Assembly: GCA_019347855.1 (NCBI GenBank)
Contig: JAHWKO010000021.1
Span: forward strand, 1 to 27,009
Direction: 5' to 3'
From: Actinomycetota bacterium
GTDB lineage: Bacteria; Actinomycetota; Nitriliruptoria; Nitriliruptorales; JAHWKO01
DNA length: 27,009 nt
This document shows positions 13,868 to 21,694 of the stretch, one piece after another (the first letter of the stretch is position 1; each line of letters begins with the position of its first letter). The notes under the pieces are model-generated. The model did no database searches and was not told the DNA's origin. It worked only from the letters and a program-made list of their open reading frames with translations. Both the position numbers and the translations under genes were made by a program.

Positions 13868-14578
13868 ATGGACGTTGATCTCGAGTTCTTCTTCGATCCT
13901 GTCTGTCCGTTCTGCTGGAACACCTCACGGTGGGTCCGCCTGGTGCAGGAGCAGGAGGGTCTCACCGTCCGCTGGCGGTTCGTCTCGCTGCGGATCCTCA
14001 ACGAGGGTGCGTACGAGGACAAGCCCGAGGGCTACCCGGACGCGCACGTGCGCGGGCTCGAGATGCTCCGGGTCGCAGCTGCGGCCCGCAAGGAGCACGG
14101 CGAGGAGGTCCTGGGCCGTCTCTACCAGGAGCTGGGGGAGGCCGTCTGGCACCAGCAGCCTCCGCAGGTCGACAGCGACGACCAGGAGGATCACTTCGAC
14201 GCGATCCTCGAGCACTCGGCGCAGGCCGGGGACCTCGAGGCGATCCTCGAACGGGCCGGCCTACCCACCGAGCTGGCGCGTGCCGCGACCGACAGCTCCT
14301 GGGACGATCTGGTCCGTGCGGACACGAAGGAGGCGCTGGATCGGGCCGGGGAGGACGTGGGCACGCCGATCCTGTCGTTCGATCCGCCGGACGGGCCGGC
14401 GTTCTTCGGTCCCGTCATCAGCGAGGTCCCGGACCCCGAGGACGCCGTGCAGCTCTGGAAGGCGGTCGAGACGTTGGGGCGCTGGGAGGGCTTCGCCGAG
14501 CTGAAGCGCTCGTTGCGCCACTTCCCGCGGACCCCGCTCACGGCGAACATCGCCGGCGAGGAGACCACGGTCAACTGA
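13868..14578 (+). CDS. DsbA-family (FrnE-like) thioredoxin-fold oxidoreductase
   Basis: A 236-residue protein starting MDVDLEFFFDPVCPFCWNTS, with the redox motif CPFC at residues 13-16. The FrnE/2-hydroxychromene-2-carboxylate isomerase branch of the DsbA family has this layout: the thioredoxin fold is split by a helical insert (here about residues 45-160), and a cis-Pro region returns as VGTPILSFDPPDGPAFFGPVIS. In actinobacteria such proteins are cytoplasmic, as here with no signal peptide, and often serve as mycothiol-dependent nitroreductases or disulfide enzymes. ATG at 13868 is chosen for GGAGG five bases upstream; ATG at 13853 is a weaker option. It converges on the aldehyde dehydrogenase gene with eight bases between. 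Confidence 0.9.
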   Translation: MDVDLEFFFDPVCPFCWNTSRWVRLVQEQEGLTVRWRFVSLRILNEGAYEDKPEGYPDAHVRGLEMLRVAAAARKEHGEEVLGRLYQELGEAVWHQQPPQVDSDDQEDHFDAILEHSAQAGDLEAILERAGLPTELARAATDSSWDDLVRADTKEALDRAGEDVGTPILSFDPPDGPAFFGPVISEVPDPEDAVQLWKAVETLGRWEGFAELKRSLRHFPRTPLTANIAGEETTVN

Positions 14579-14586
14579 CCGCAGGC

Positions 14587-16104
14587 TCAGGCGTCGTTGA
14601 GGACCACCGACTTCAGCGCGGTGCACTCGTCGATCGAGTAGCCGAGGCCTTCGCGCCCCACACCGGAGTCGGGCGTCCGACCGCCGAAGGGGAAGTGGCC
14701 GACCCCGTGTGAGGGGGAGTCGTTGACGGCGACCATCCCCACGCGGAGCGCGCCGGCGACCCGCCACGCCTGGTCCAGGTCCTGCGTGAACACGGCCGAG
14801 TCCAGCCCGTAGCGCGACCGGTTGGCGACCTCGATCGCGTGGTCCTCGTCGTCGACGCGGACGATCGTGAGGACGGGACCGAAGGTCTCCTCCCACACGA
14901 TGTCGGCGTCGAGCGGCACGTCCGCCAGGACCGTCGGCTGGTGGTAGGCCTCCGCGTACTCGCCCCCCAGGAGCAGCTCGGCACCCTTGTCGATCGCGTC
15001 CGCGACCAGCGCGTGAACGTCCTCCGCAGCGCCTGCGGACACCAGTGGGCCGACGTCGGTGTCCTCGTGGCGCGGGTCGCCGACGGTCCAGCCCTTGGCC
15101 TCGGACAGCGCACGCTGGACGTAGTCGTCGTAGACCGACGCCTCGACCAGGACCCGGCTGAGCCCCGAGCACCGCTGTCCCGAGTTCTTCAGCGCCCCGG
15201 CCACGGAGCTCTCGACGGCCAGCTCGAGGTCCGCGTCGTCGAGGACGATCCCTGCGGCGTTCCCGCCGAGCTCCAGGTGGATCGGCTTCGGACCGGCGGC
15301 CTCGGCGAGGCTCCGCCCGACCGCGGAGGACCCGGTGAACGAGACCATGTCGATGTCGGGGTGTGCCGCCAGCGGATCACCCAGCACGCTGCCGGGTCCG
15401 GTCAGGACGTTCAGGACGCCGTCCGGCAGGCCTGCCTCCTCCAGCGCCCGCGCGAACATCAGCAGCGGCGTCGGGTCGTCCGAGGGCGCCTTGGCCACCA
15501 CGGCGTTGCCGGCCGCGATCGCGGGGATGATCTTGGCCGCCGGGATGAACAGCGGGTAGTTGAACGGCCCGATCGCCGCGCACGTGCCGAGCGGCTCCCG
15601 GATCACGATGCCCCGCTTGCCCACGGTCCCCGGCATCCAGTCGCCGGGGAGGTACTCGCCGAAGATCTTGCGGACCTCCTCGCGGACCATCTCGAGCCGC
15701 TCGACCGTGGTGCTGGTCTCGGAACGCCCTGAGGCGGCGGTCTTGCCGAGGTCCACCGTGATCGCGTGCGCGAACGCGTCCAGGTGCTCCTCGACGATCT
15801 CGGCGGCACGTTCGCAGATCGCCAGGCGCTCGGCAGCCGGCAGTTCCCGGATGTCGCGCCGAGCGGCCTTCGCTGCGGCGATCGCGGCTTCGAGGCCGTC
15901 GGGCGTGGCCTCTTGGGCGCGCGCGATCGTGCTGCCGTCGATCGGAGACCGCACGTCGAACGTGTCCGACGTCGTGGTCCACTCGCCGTCGATCAGCAGC
16001 CGCAGCGTGGGAACGTCTCCGTCCTCTGCGAGCCGCTCGAAGATCCCGTCGAACGACACCGCCGGTGCGTCGGTGATCCGGGGCATCTGGTCGAGGAACG
16101 TCAT
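14587..16104 (-). CDS. Aldehyde dehydrogenase family protein (GapN/lactaldehyde-dehydrogenase-like)
   Basis: A 505-residue NAD(P)-dependent aldehyde dehydrogenase of standard length. The active-site Cys lies in NSGQRCSGLSRVLVE, the general-base Glu in HLELGGNAAGIVLDDADLE, and the oxyanion Asn in GPFNYPLF. The cofactor region GNAVVAKAPSDDPTPLL has Lys-Ala-Pro-Ser where many members have KPSE/KPAE. The end of the catalytic domain is EETFGPVLTIVRV. PFGGRTPDSGVGREG close to the C-terminus is also typical. The Asn after LELGG is usual Lys or Asn-Ala in GapN- and succinate-semialdehyde-like groups, so the substrate is not fixed. ATG at 16104 follows GAGAGG. It lies 91 bases after the acyl-CoA carboxylase gene on the same strand and may be cotranscribed. 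Confidence 0.93.
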   Translation of the reverse strand: MTFLDQMPRITDAPAVSFDGIFERLAEDGDVPTLRLLIDGEWTTTSDTFDVRSPIDGSTIARAQEATPDGLEAAIAAAKAARRDIRELPAAERLAICERAAEIVEEHLDAFAHAITVDLGKTAASGRSETSTTVERLEMVREEVRKIFGEYLPGDWMPGTVGKRGIVIREPLGTCAAIGPFNYPLFIPAAKIIPAIAAGNAVVAKAPSDDPTPLLMFARALEEAGLPDGVLNVLTGPGSVLGDPLAAHPDIDMVSFTGSSAVGRSLAEAAGPKPIHLELGGNAAGIVLDDADLELAVESSVAGALKNSGQRCSGLSRVLVEASVYDDYVQRALSEAKGWTVGDPRHEDTDVGPLVSAGAAEDVHALVADAIDKGAELLLGGEYAEAYHQPTVLADVPLDADIVWEETFGPVLTIVRVDDEDHAIEVANRSRYGLDSAVFTQDLDQAWRVAGALRVGMVAVNDSPSHGVGHFPFGGRTPDSGVGREGLGYSIDECTALKSVVLNDA

Positions 16105-16195
16105 GGTCAGGCCTCTCCCGTCGGTTCGCGTCCAACTATGGCCTATGGCGCGTGGACCGGGCCCTCCCGTTCGTCGGCCGGATGGTCGGGAAGCG

Positions 16196-19100
16196 TCACC
16201 ACGGGTCGACCATCGGGCGCTTCTTCCCGCGCCTGCGGGGAGGCGCGGGCGCGGCACGGAGCAGCTCGACGATCCGGTGCCGGGTGTCCGCCGGATCGAT
16301 GACGTCGTCGATCTCGAAGAAGGTCGCGACGTTGATCGCCTTGCCGTGCTCGTAGCCGAGCTCGACGAGTCGCGCGTACGCCTCCTGGCGTTCCTCCGGG
16401 TCCTCGATCGCCTCCAGCTCGCGGCGGAAGCCGAGCTCGACCGCGCCCTCGATGTTCATCGCCCCGAACTCGCCCGTCGGCCAGGCCAGCGTCGCGAGGG
16501 TCGCGTGGAAGCTGCCGGCCGCCATCGCCTGCGCCCCGAGCCCGTAGCCCTTGCGTAGCACGACCGTCAGGTGCGGCACGGAGAGGCTCGCGGCGGTGAC
16601 GAACATCCGCGCGAAGTGCCGCACCTGGGCCTGCGCCTCCGCTTCGGGCCCGACCATGAAGCCCGGGGTGTCGCACAGCGAGACGACCGGGAGGTCGAAC
16701 GCGTCGCACAGCTGCAGGAACCGTGCGGCCTTGTCCGCACCGTCGGTATCGATCGCGCCGCCCAGGTGCCGGGGATCGTTGGCGACGACCCCCACGGGCC
16801 GCCCCTCGAAGCGGGCGAGCGCGGTGATCATCCCGCGACCGAACCGGGAGCGCAGCTCCAGGACGGAACCGACGTCGGCCACCGTCCCGATGACCCGACG
16901 GACGTCGTAGACCCGGCGGCGGTCCTCCGGGATCAGGTGCCGCAGCAACCGCTGGTCCTCGTGCTCGTGGTCGTCGACCGTGCCCTGGAAGTACGAGAGG
17001 TAGCGCTTCGCGATGTCGACCGCCTCGGCCTCGTCACGGGTGACGACGTCGATCACGCCGTTCGGTGCCTGCACCGAGACGGGACCGATCTCGTCCGGCG
17101 CGTAGCTGCCGAGCCCCCCGCCCTCGATCATCGCCGGGCCGCCCATCCCGATCGAGGCGTCCTCGGTCGCGATGATCACGTCGCAGCAGCCGAGCAGCGC
17201 CGCGTTGCCCGCGAAGCAGTAGCGGGACGCGATCCCCACGGTCGGGACCAGCCCGCTCAGCCTGGCGAACAGCGCGAAGGCCATGGTGTGCAGGCCGGTG
17301 ACCGTGGCGGTATCGGTGTCGCCCGGGCGACCGCCCCCGCCCTCGGCGAACAGGACCGTCGGCAGTCGCAGCCGCTCGATGATCTCGAACAGCCGGTCCT
17401 TCTTCGCGTGGTTGGTCTGGCCCTGGGTCCCGGCCAGGACCGTGGCGTCGTACGCCAGCACCGCGCAGCGGGCCGCGTCGTCATCGAACCGGTCGCCGTT
17501 GACCCGTCCGATCCCGGTGATCAGGCCGTCCGCCGGGGTGCGTTCGATCAACTCGTCGACGTCCCGTCGCTGCCGCTGGGCGGCGATCGCCAGCGACCCG
17601 AACTCGACGAAGCTGCCATCGTCGACGAGATCGGCGATGTTCTCCCGTGCGGTCCGCTTGCGCTGGTCCCGGCGCCGCTCGACCGCCTCGGGTCGTCGCT
17701 CGTCCCGGGTGGTCGCCTGCCGGTCGAGCACCTCCGCCAGGTCCTCGCGGATCTCCTCGAGGTCGACCTCCTCGTGCGCGTCGATGTCCTCGGGGCCGAC
17801 GTCCGCCTCCTCCACCCGCACCAGCGCCGCCCCCGACGCCACCGTCTGCCCCTGCTCGACCAGCACCTCACGGACGTACCCGGAGGTCCCGGCACGCACC
17901 ACGTGCTCCATCTTCATGGCCTCGAGAACGACCACCGTGGTCGCCGCGTCCACGACGTCGCCCGGTTCGACCGCGACGGTCACCACGGTCCCCTGTGTGG
18001 GAGCGTGGGCCGAGGCACCTGCCGGCGCTGCGACGTCCCCGCCGACATCGGGCAGCAGCTCGCCGACGTGGTCGTCGATGAACCGTGTGGTGATCCCGCC
18101 GTCGAAGGCGGCGTGTGCCAGGACGTTGCGGAGCAGCCCGACGTTGGTCGCCACGCCCTCGACCTTCAGATCGCCGAGCGCCCGTGCTGCCAGTCGTCGC
18201 GCGCCAGCCAGGTCCGGGCCGTGCGTGACGAGCTTCGCGAGCAGGGTGTCGAACGTCGCGCCCAGTACGGCTCCGGTGTGCGCCGCGGTGTCCGTCCGGA
18301 TCCCGTGGCCGGTCGGCGGCTCGAACGTGGTGATCGTCCCGGTGCTCGGACGGATCGACCCGTCCGGTCCCACCGTCTCGGCGTTCACCCGGCACTGGAT
18401 CGCCGTCCCCCGGAACCCGTTGACGCGGTCCAGCCCGAGGTCCCCGATCGTCGCGCCGCGTGCCAGCTGCAGCTGTGCGGTGACCAGGTCGACGCCGGTG
18501 ACCTCCTCGGTCACGGTGTGCTCGACCTGCAGCCGGGGGTTGGCCTCGATGAAGACGAACGGGGGATCGGCTGCGACGTCGACGAGGAACTCGAACGTCC
18601 CGAGGTTCGCGTACCCGACGCGGTCGGCCATCCGCGTGGCGGCATCGGTCAGCCCGCCCCGGATCGGATCGGGCAGATCGGGCGCGGGAGCGATCTCGAT
18701 GAGCTTCTGGTGGCGCCGCTGCAGCGAACAGTCGCGCGTCCCCAGGTGGACGACCGCGTCGCCGTCGCCGGCGATCTGGACCTCGACGTGTCTCGCGTTC
18801 GGCAGGAACCGTTCCGCGTACAGCGATCCGTCCCCGAAGGCGCGCTCGGCCTCCGAACGCGCGCGCTCGAACGCCTCGTGCAGCCCCTCGGGTCCGGAGA
18901 TGACGCGCATCCCGCGGCCCCCGCCGCCCGCGACGGCCTTGAGGACGAGCGGGGCGCCGTCCAACGAGTCGAGGAAGGCTCGCGCCCCGTCGCGGTCGAC
19001 CGCCCCGTCGCTGCCGTCGAGCACCGGGACATCGAGGTCGCGAGCGAGCTGCCGCGCCGCCACCTTGTCCCCGAGCGTCTCGAGGACGTCGGTGCTCGGT

Positions 19101-19411
19101 CCCACGAACCGCACACCGGCCTCGCGGCAGCGCCGTGCGAACGCCGGATCCTCGCTGAGGAACCCGTAGCCGGGGTGCAGCAGGTCGGCTGCGACGTCCT
19201 GAGCGATCTGGAGCAGTCGGTCGCCGTCGAGGTACGCCGGCACGCCGGACGCGCCCAGCGCCCGTGCTTCGTCGGCACGCCGGGCGTGCGCCGCCGCGGC
19301 ATCCTCCCCGGCGAAGACCGCGACGCTGCGCCACCCCAGCGTCGCGACGGCGTGGACGATCCGCACCGCGACCTCGCCGCGGTTCGCGATCAGCACCGTG
19401 GGGCGATCCAT
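16196..19411 (-). CDS. Single-chain biotin-dependent acyl-CoA carboxylase (BC-BCCP-CT fusion)
   Basis: A 1071-residue enzyme that should carboxylate an acyl-CoA (acetyl, propionyl or longer) using biotin, ATP and bicarbonate. Domains in order: biotin carboxylase, 1-450, with ATP-grasp loop KAVAGGGGRGMR (158-169) and EANPRLQVEHTVTEE (289-303); biotinyl carrier domain, about 468-533, with biotin Lys500 in LEAMKMEH; an acidic helix linker; and carboxyltransferase, about 560-1071, with beta-half GTQGQTNHAKKDRL and GGGGRPGD and alpha-half LCDTPGFMVGPEAE and RKGYGLGAQAM. Most bacteria split these parts over two or more proteins; single-chain forms are known, for example the long-chain acyl-CoA carboxylases of some actinobacteria. 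The ATG is preceded by a weak GTCGGG, and TACGCT lies upstream. Confidence 0.95.
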   Translation of the reverse strand: MDRPTVLIANRGEVAVRIVHAVATLGWRSVAVFAGEDAAAAHARRADEARALGASGVPAYLDGDRLLQIAQDVAADLLHPGYGFLSEDPAFARRCREAGVRFVGPSTDVLETLGDKVAARQLARDLDVPVLDGSDGAVDRDGARAFLDSLDGAPLVLKAVAGGGGRGMRVISGPEGLHEAFERARSEAERAFGDGSLYAERFLPNARHVEVQIAGDGDAVVHLGTRDCSLQRRHQKLIEIAPAPDLPDPIRGGLTDAATRMADRVGYANLGTFEFLVDVAADPPFVFIEANPRLQVEHTVTEEVTGVDLVTAQLQLARGATIGDLGLDRVNGFRGTAIQCRVNAETVGPDGSIRPSTGTITTFEPPTGHGIRTDTAAHTGAVLGATFDTLLAKLVTHGPDLAGARRLAARALGDLKVEGVATNVGLLRNVLAHAAFDGGITTRFIDDHVGELLPDVGGDVAAPAGASAHAPTQGTVVTVAVEPGDVVDAATTVVVLEAMKMEHVVRAGTSGYVREVLVEQGQTVASGAALVRVEEADVGPEDIDAHEEVDLEEIREDLAEVLDRQATTRDERRPEAVERRRDQRKRTARENIADLVDDGSFVEFGSLAIAAQRQRRDVDELIERTPADGLITGIGRVNGDRFDDDAARCAVLAYDATVLAGTQGQTNHAKKDRLFEIIERLRLPTVLFAEGGGGRPGDTDTATVTGLHTMAFALFARLSGLVPTVGIASRYCFAGNAALLGCCDVIIATEDASIGMGGPAMIEGGGLGSYAPDEIGPVSVQAPNGVIDVVTRDEAEAVDIAKRYLSYFQGTVDDHEHEDQRLLRHLIPEDRRRVYDVRRVIGTVADVGSVLELRSRFGRGMITALARFEGRPVGVVANDPRHLGGAIDTDGADKAARFLQLCDAFDLPVVSLCDTPGFMVGPEAEAQAQVRHFARMFVTAASLSVPHLTVVLRKGYGLGAQAMAAGSFHATLATLAWPTGEFGAMNIEGAVELGFRRELEAIEDPEERQEAYARLVELGYEHGKAINVATFFEIDDVIDPADTRHRIVELLRAAPAPPRRRGKKRPMVDPW

Positions 19412-19440
19412 CCCGACACGCCGTTCGACGACCGCCCGGC

Positions 19441-19446
19441 AGCGTA
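19441..19446 (-). promoter_or_regulatory. -10 box TACGCT for the acyl-CoA carboxylase gene
   Basis: The minus strand reads TACGCT 29 bases before the ATG at 19411. It lies 50 bases from the divergent TACCGT of the DJ-1 gene. Confidence 0.45.
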
Positions 19447-19496
19447 GGCGGCGTCCGTCGGGCGCAGCGCGTGTCCATCCGAGGGCCGGCGAGAGC

Positions 19497-19502
19497 TACC
19501 GT
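19497..19502 (+). promoter_or_regulatory. -10 box TACCGT for the DJ-1/PfpI gene
   Basis: TACCGT lies 28 bases before the GTG at 19531, giving a leader of about 22 nt with GGGAG. No clear -35 box is visible. Confidence 0.45.
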
Positions 19503-19530
19503 TCGGCCCGACCCTGCTGGGAGCCCTCCG

Positions 19531-20133
19531 GTGCGCATCGCGATCCTGCTGTTCGATGAGGTCGATCTCATGGACGTGGCCGGGCCCTACGAGGTGTTCC
19601 TGACGGCAGCGCGCCTGCAGGTCCGTCACCGCCAGCAGCTGACGTTCGAGGTCCTGACCGTCGCTCTCGATGATGTGGAGGTCACCGCCTACGGCGGGCT
19701 CGGCCTCCGCCCGCACGTGACCGCCGAGGAGGTCGGCGCCGTCGACGTGCTGCTGGTCCCAGGCGCGGTCGCGATCGATCGCGTCGCCGAGGACGAACGG
19801 CTGATCGGCGTGATCGGCCAGCTCGCCGCGGACGCCGATCTGGTGAGCTCGGTGTGCACCGGGGCGTTCCTGCTCGACCGTGCCGGTCTGCTCGACGGTG
19901 TCGAAGTCACCACCCACTGGGAGGACGCTGCGGATCTCGCCGACCGTGGGGGACCGTCCTCCGTCCGGGATGACGTGCGGTGGGTCGACGCCGGCGACGT
20001 CGTGACCGCGGGTGGCCTCAGCTCGGGGGTGGCGATGGCGCTGCACCTGGTGGAACGGTCCGCCGGACGCGAGCTCGCGGAGGCCACCGCCCGTCAGATC
20101 GACTACGTCTGGACCGAGGCCCGCTCCCAGTAG
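19531..20133 (+). CDS. DJ-1/PfpI-family protein (isocyanide-hydratase-like GATase1 domain)
   Basis: A 200-residue single-domain protein of the DJ-1/ThiJ/PfpI superfamily. The nucleophile-elbow Cys109 lies in SSVCTGAFLLDRAGLLDG. The conserved Asp15/Glu21 region is LMDVAGPYEVF. The closing motif TAGGLSSGVAMALHLVE matches the N-terminal domain of GlxA-type AraC regulators and of isocyanide hydratase. No C-terminal AraC DNA-binding domain is present, so the stand-alone enzyme form is more likely. GTG at 19531 follows GGGAG. The reaction could be isocyanide hydration or glyoxal/protein repair chemistry; sequence alone does not decide. It converges on livF. Confidence 0.93.
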   Translation: MRIAILLFDEVDLMDVAGPYEVFLTAARLQVRHRQQLTFEVLTVALDDVEVTAYGGLGLRPHVTAEEVGAVDVLLVPGAVAIDRVAEDERLIGVIGQLAADADLVSSVCTGAFLLDRAGLLDGVEVTTHWEDAADLADRGGPSSVRDDVRWVDAGDVVTAGGLSSGVAMALHLVERSAGRELAEATARQIDYVWTEARSQ

Positions 20134-20153
20134 CCCCGACGAGCACGTCGAGT

Positions 20154-20187
20154 GTCCGCTGAGTCCAGCTGGTTGGACCCTCCGGAC
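20154..20187. terminator. Nested inverted repeat between convergent genes, possible bidirectional terminator
   Basis: Inner stem GTCCA-GCTGGT-TGGAC (20163-20178) is enclosed by GTCCG (20154-20158) and CGGAC (20183-20187). It sits in the 69-base gap between the DJ-1 gene and livF, which end towards each other. No T-run is present. A second small hairpin, CGACG-AGCA-CGTCG, lies at 20137-20150. Confidence 0.42.
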
Positions 20188-20202
20188 GATCGACGGGGGG
20201 GG

Positions 20203-20922
20203 TCAGGCGGTCGAGGACGAGAGGAACACCGAGCGGAGCAGGTCGTCCCTGCCGCGCAGATCGTCCGCGGCGCCGTCGAACCGGATCTGCCCGCGTTCCA
20301 TGAAGTACGCGCGCTCGGCGATCTCGAGCGCGAGGTCCACGTGCTGCTCGACGACCACGGCCGAGATCCCCCGGTCCACGTACCCGCGCAGCGTCTCGAG
20401 GAGATCCTCGACGATCACGGGTGCGAGCCCGAGCGACAGCTCGTCGATCAGCAGGAGGCGCGGCTCGGGGACCATGGACTTCGCCAACGACAGCATCTGC
20501 TGCTGCCCTCCGGACATCGTGCCGGCCTGCTGGTCGAGACGCTCGCGGAGGATCGGGAAGTCCTCGAGCACCTTGTCGATCGCCTCGCGCCGCGCGGTCG
20601 AGTCCTTGCCGTACGTGTAGCCGCCGATCTCGAGGTTCTCGCGGACCGACATGCCCGGGAACACACCCCGCCCGCCCGGCAGCTGGATCAGGCCGGCCTC
20701 CACGATCTCGGTGGGGGAGTGGCCCGTGATGTCCTGCCCGTCGAACGTGACGGTCCCGGAGGTCACCGGGATCGTCCCCGACACCGCGCGCAGCACCGTG
20801 GTCTTCCCAGCGCCGTTGGTGCCGAGCAGCGCGACGATCTCGCCCTGGCCGACCTCGAGGGACACGTCGAACAGGACCTGGATCGGTCCGTAGGACACGT
20901 CGATCCCGTCAACCCGCAGCAA
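20203..20922 (-). CDS. livF: Branched-chain amino acid-type ABC transporter ATP-binding protein LivF
   Basis: A 239-residue ATPase, one of two that power the importer. Walker A is GTNGAGKT (34-41), the signature is SGGQQ (137-141), Walker B is LLLIDE (156-161), followed by LSLGLAP and a switch His in VVEQHVDLAL. Length and the GRGVFPGMSVRENLEIG string match LivF of branched-chain amino acid, amide and urea transporters. The start is TTG, supported by AAGGAGG seven bases upstream, and it overlaps the 3' end of livG by 14 bases, so translation is probably coupled. It is the last gene of the operon. Confidence 0.94.
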   Translation of the reverse strand: MLRVDGIDVSYGPIQVLFDVSLEVGQGEIVALLGTNGAGKTTVLRAVSGTIPVTSGTVTFDGQDITGHSPTEIVEAGLIQLPGGRGVFPGMSVRENLEIGGYTYGKDSTARREAIDKVLEDFPILRERLDQQAGTMSGGQQQMLSLAKSMVPEPRLLLIDELSLGLAPVIVEDLLETLRGYVDRGISAVVVEQHVDLALEIAERAYFMERGQIRFDGAADDLRGRDDLLRSVFLSSSTA

Positions 20923-21694
20923 CGGCTTCCCTCCTTGTGCGTCCGAGGTAGCTGGACAGGACCTGGTCGTCCGAGGTGACCTCGTCGGCCGTGCCCTCCG
21001 CGATCACCTTGCCGAAATCGAGCGCGTAGACCCGCTCGGAGACCGACAGCAGGAGCGGCATGTCGTGCTCGATCAGGAAGATCGCGCACCCCAGGACGTC
21101 ACGGATCTCGCGCAGCAGCGGACCGAGGGCCTCCGCCTCCCGCTGGGCGATCCCCGAGGCCGGTTCGTCGAGCAGGAGGATCCGAGGCTGCAGCGACAGG
21201 ACCGCCGCGAGCTCCACGAACCGCAGTGTCCCGTAGGACAGCTCGCCGGGCTTGTGGCGCCGGTACCGGTGCAGGTCGATCAGCTCGAGGATGGCCTCGA
21301 CCCGTTCGAGGGCCTCCTCCTCGTCCCGCTTCCACATCGGCAGCCGCAGCATCGCCGCTAGCGACGACGAGCGCAGGTGCTGGTGCTGGGCCGCGAGGAG
21401 GTTCTCCTCGACCGTGAGTCCGGGGAAGAGCTTGATGTGCTGGAAGGTCCGCCCCATCCCGACCATCGCCCGCTCGTATGGCAGGGCCCTGGTGAGCTCC
21501 TGCTCGCCGAGGAACGTCCGGCCGCTGTCGGGCTTCAGCAGCCCGGAGATGACGTTGAAGAGGGTGGACTTGCCGGCGCCGTTCGGTCCGAGCAGCCCGA
21601 CGATCTCGCCCTCCTCGACGTGGATCGAGACGTCGTCGAGCGCCACGATGCCCCCGAAACGCAGGTTCAGTCCGTCGGTGCGCAGCAGGCTCAC
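20909..21694 (-). CDS. livG: Branched-chain amino acid-type ABC transporter ATP-binding protein LivG
   Basis: A 261-residue ATPase. Walker A is GPNGAGKS (36-43), the signature is LSYGT (152-156; most homologues have LSYGQ), Walker B is LLLDEP (173-178), with PASGIAQREAE and switch His in IEHDMPLLLSVSERVYALDFG. The extra segment AAQHQHLRSSSLAAMLRLPMWKRDEEE after the Q-loop is typical of LivG. The GTG start shares four bases with the livM stop (GTGA), and GGAGG lies eight bases upstream. The longer open frame to 22225 runs through livM and is not used. The Thr in the signature in place of Gln is slightly unusual. Confidence 0.94.
   Translation of the reverse strand: MSLLRTDGLNLRFGGIVALDDVSIHVEEGEIVGLLGPNGAGKSTLFNVISGLLKPDSGRTFLGEQELTRALPYERAMVGMGRTFQHIKLFPGLTVEENLLAAQHQHLRSSSLAAMLRLPMWKRDEEEALERVEAILELIDLHRYRRHKPGELSYGTLRFVELAAVLSLQPRILLLDEPASGIAQREAEALGPLLREIRDVLGCAIFLIEHDMPLLLSVSERVYALDFGKVIAEGTADEVTSDDQVLSSYLGRTRREAVAAG

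Noticed and set aside
16571..19447. A 958-codon open frame on the + strand opposite the acyl-CoA carboxylase
   Set aside because: It is antisense to a gene with full domain motifs, its Arg/Gly/Asp-rich translation resembles no fold, and long shadow frames are expected at this GC content.
19531..20133. GlxA-type AraC transcription regulator
   Set aside because: Only the DJ-1-like domain is present; the frame stops at 200 residues with no helix-turn-helix domain.
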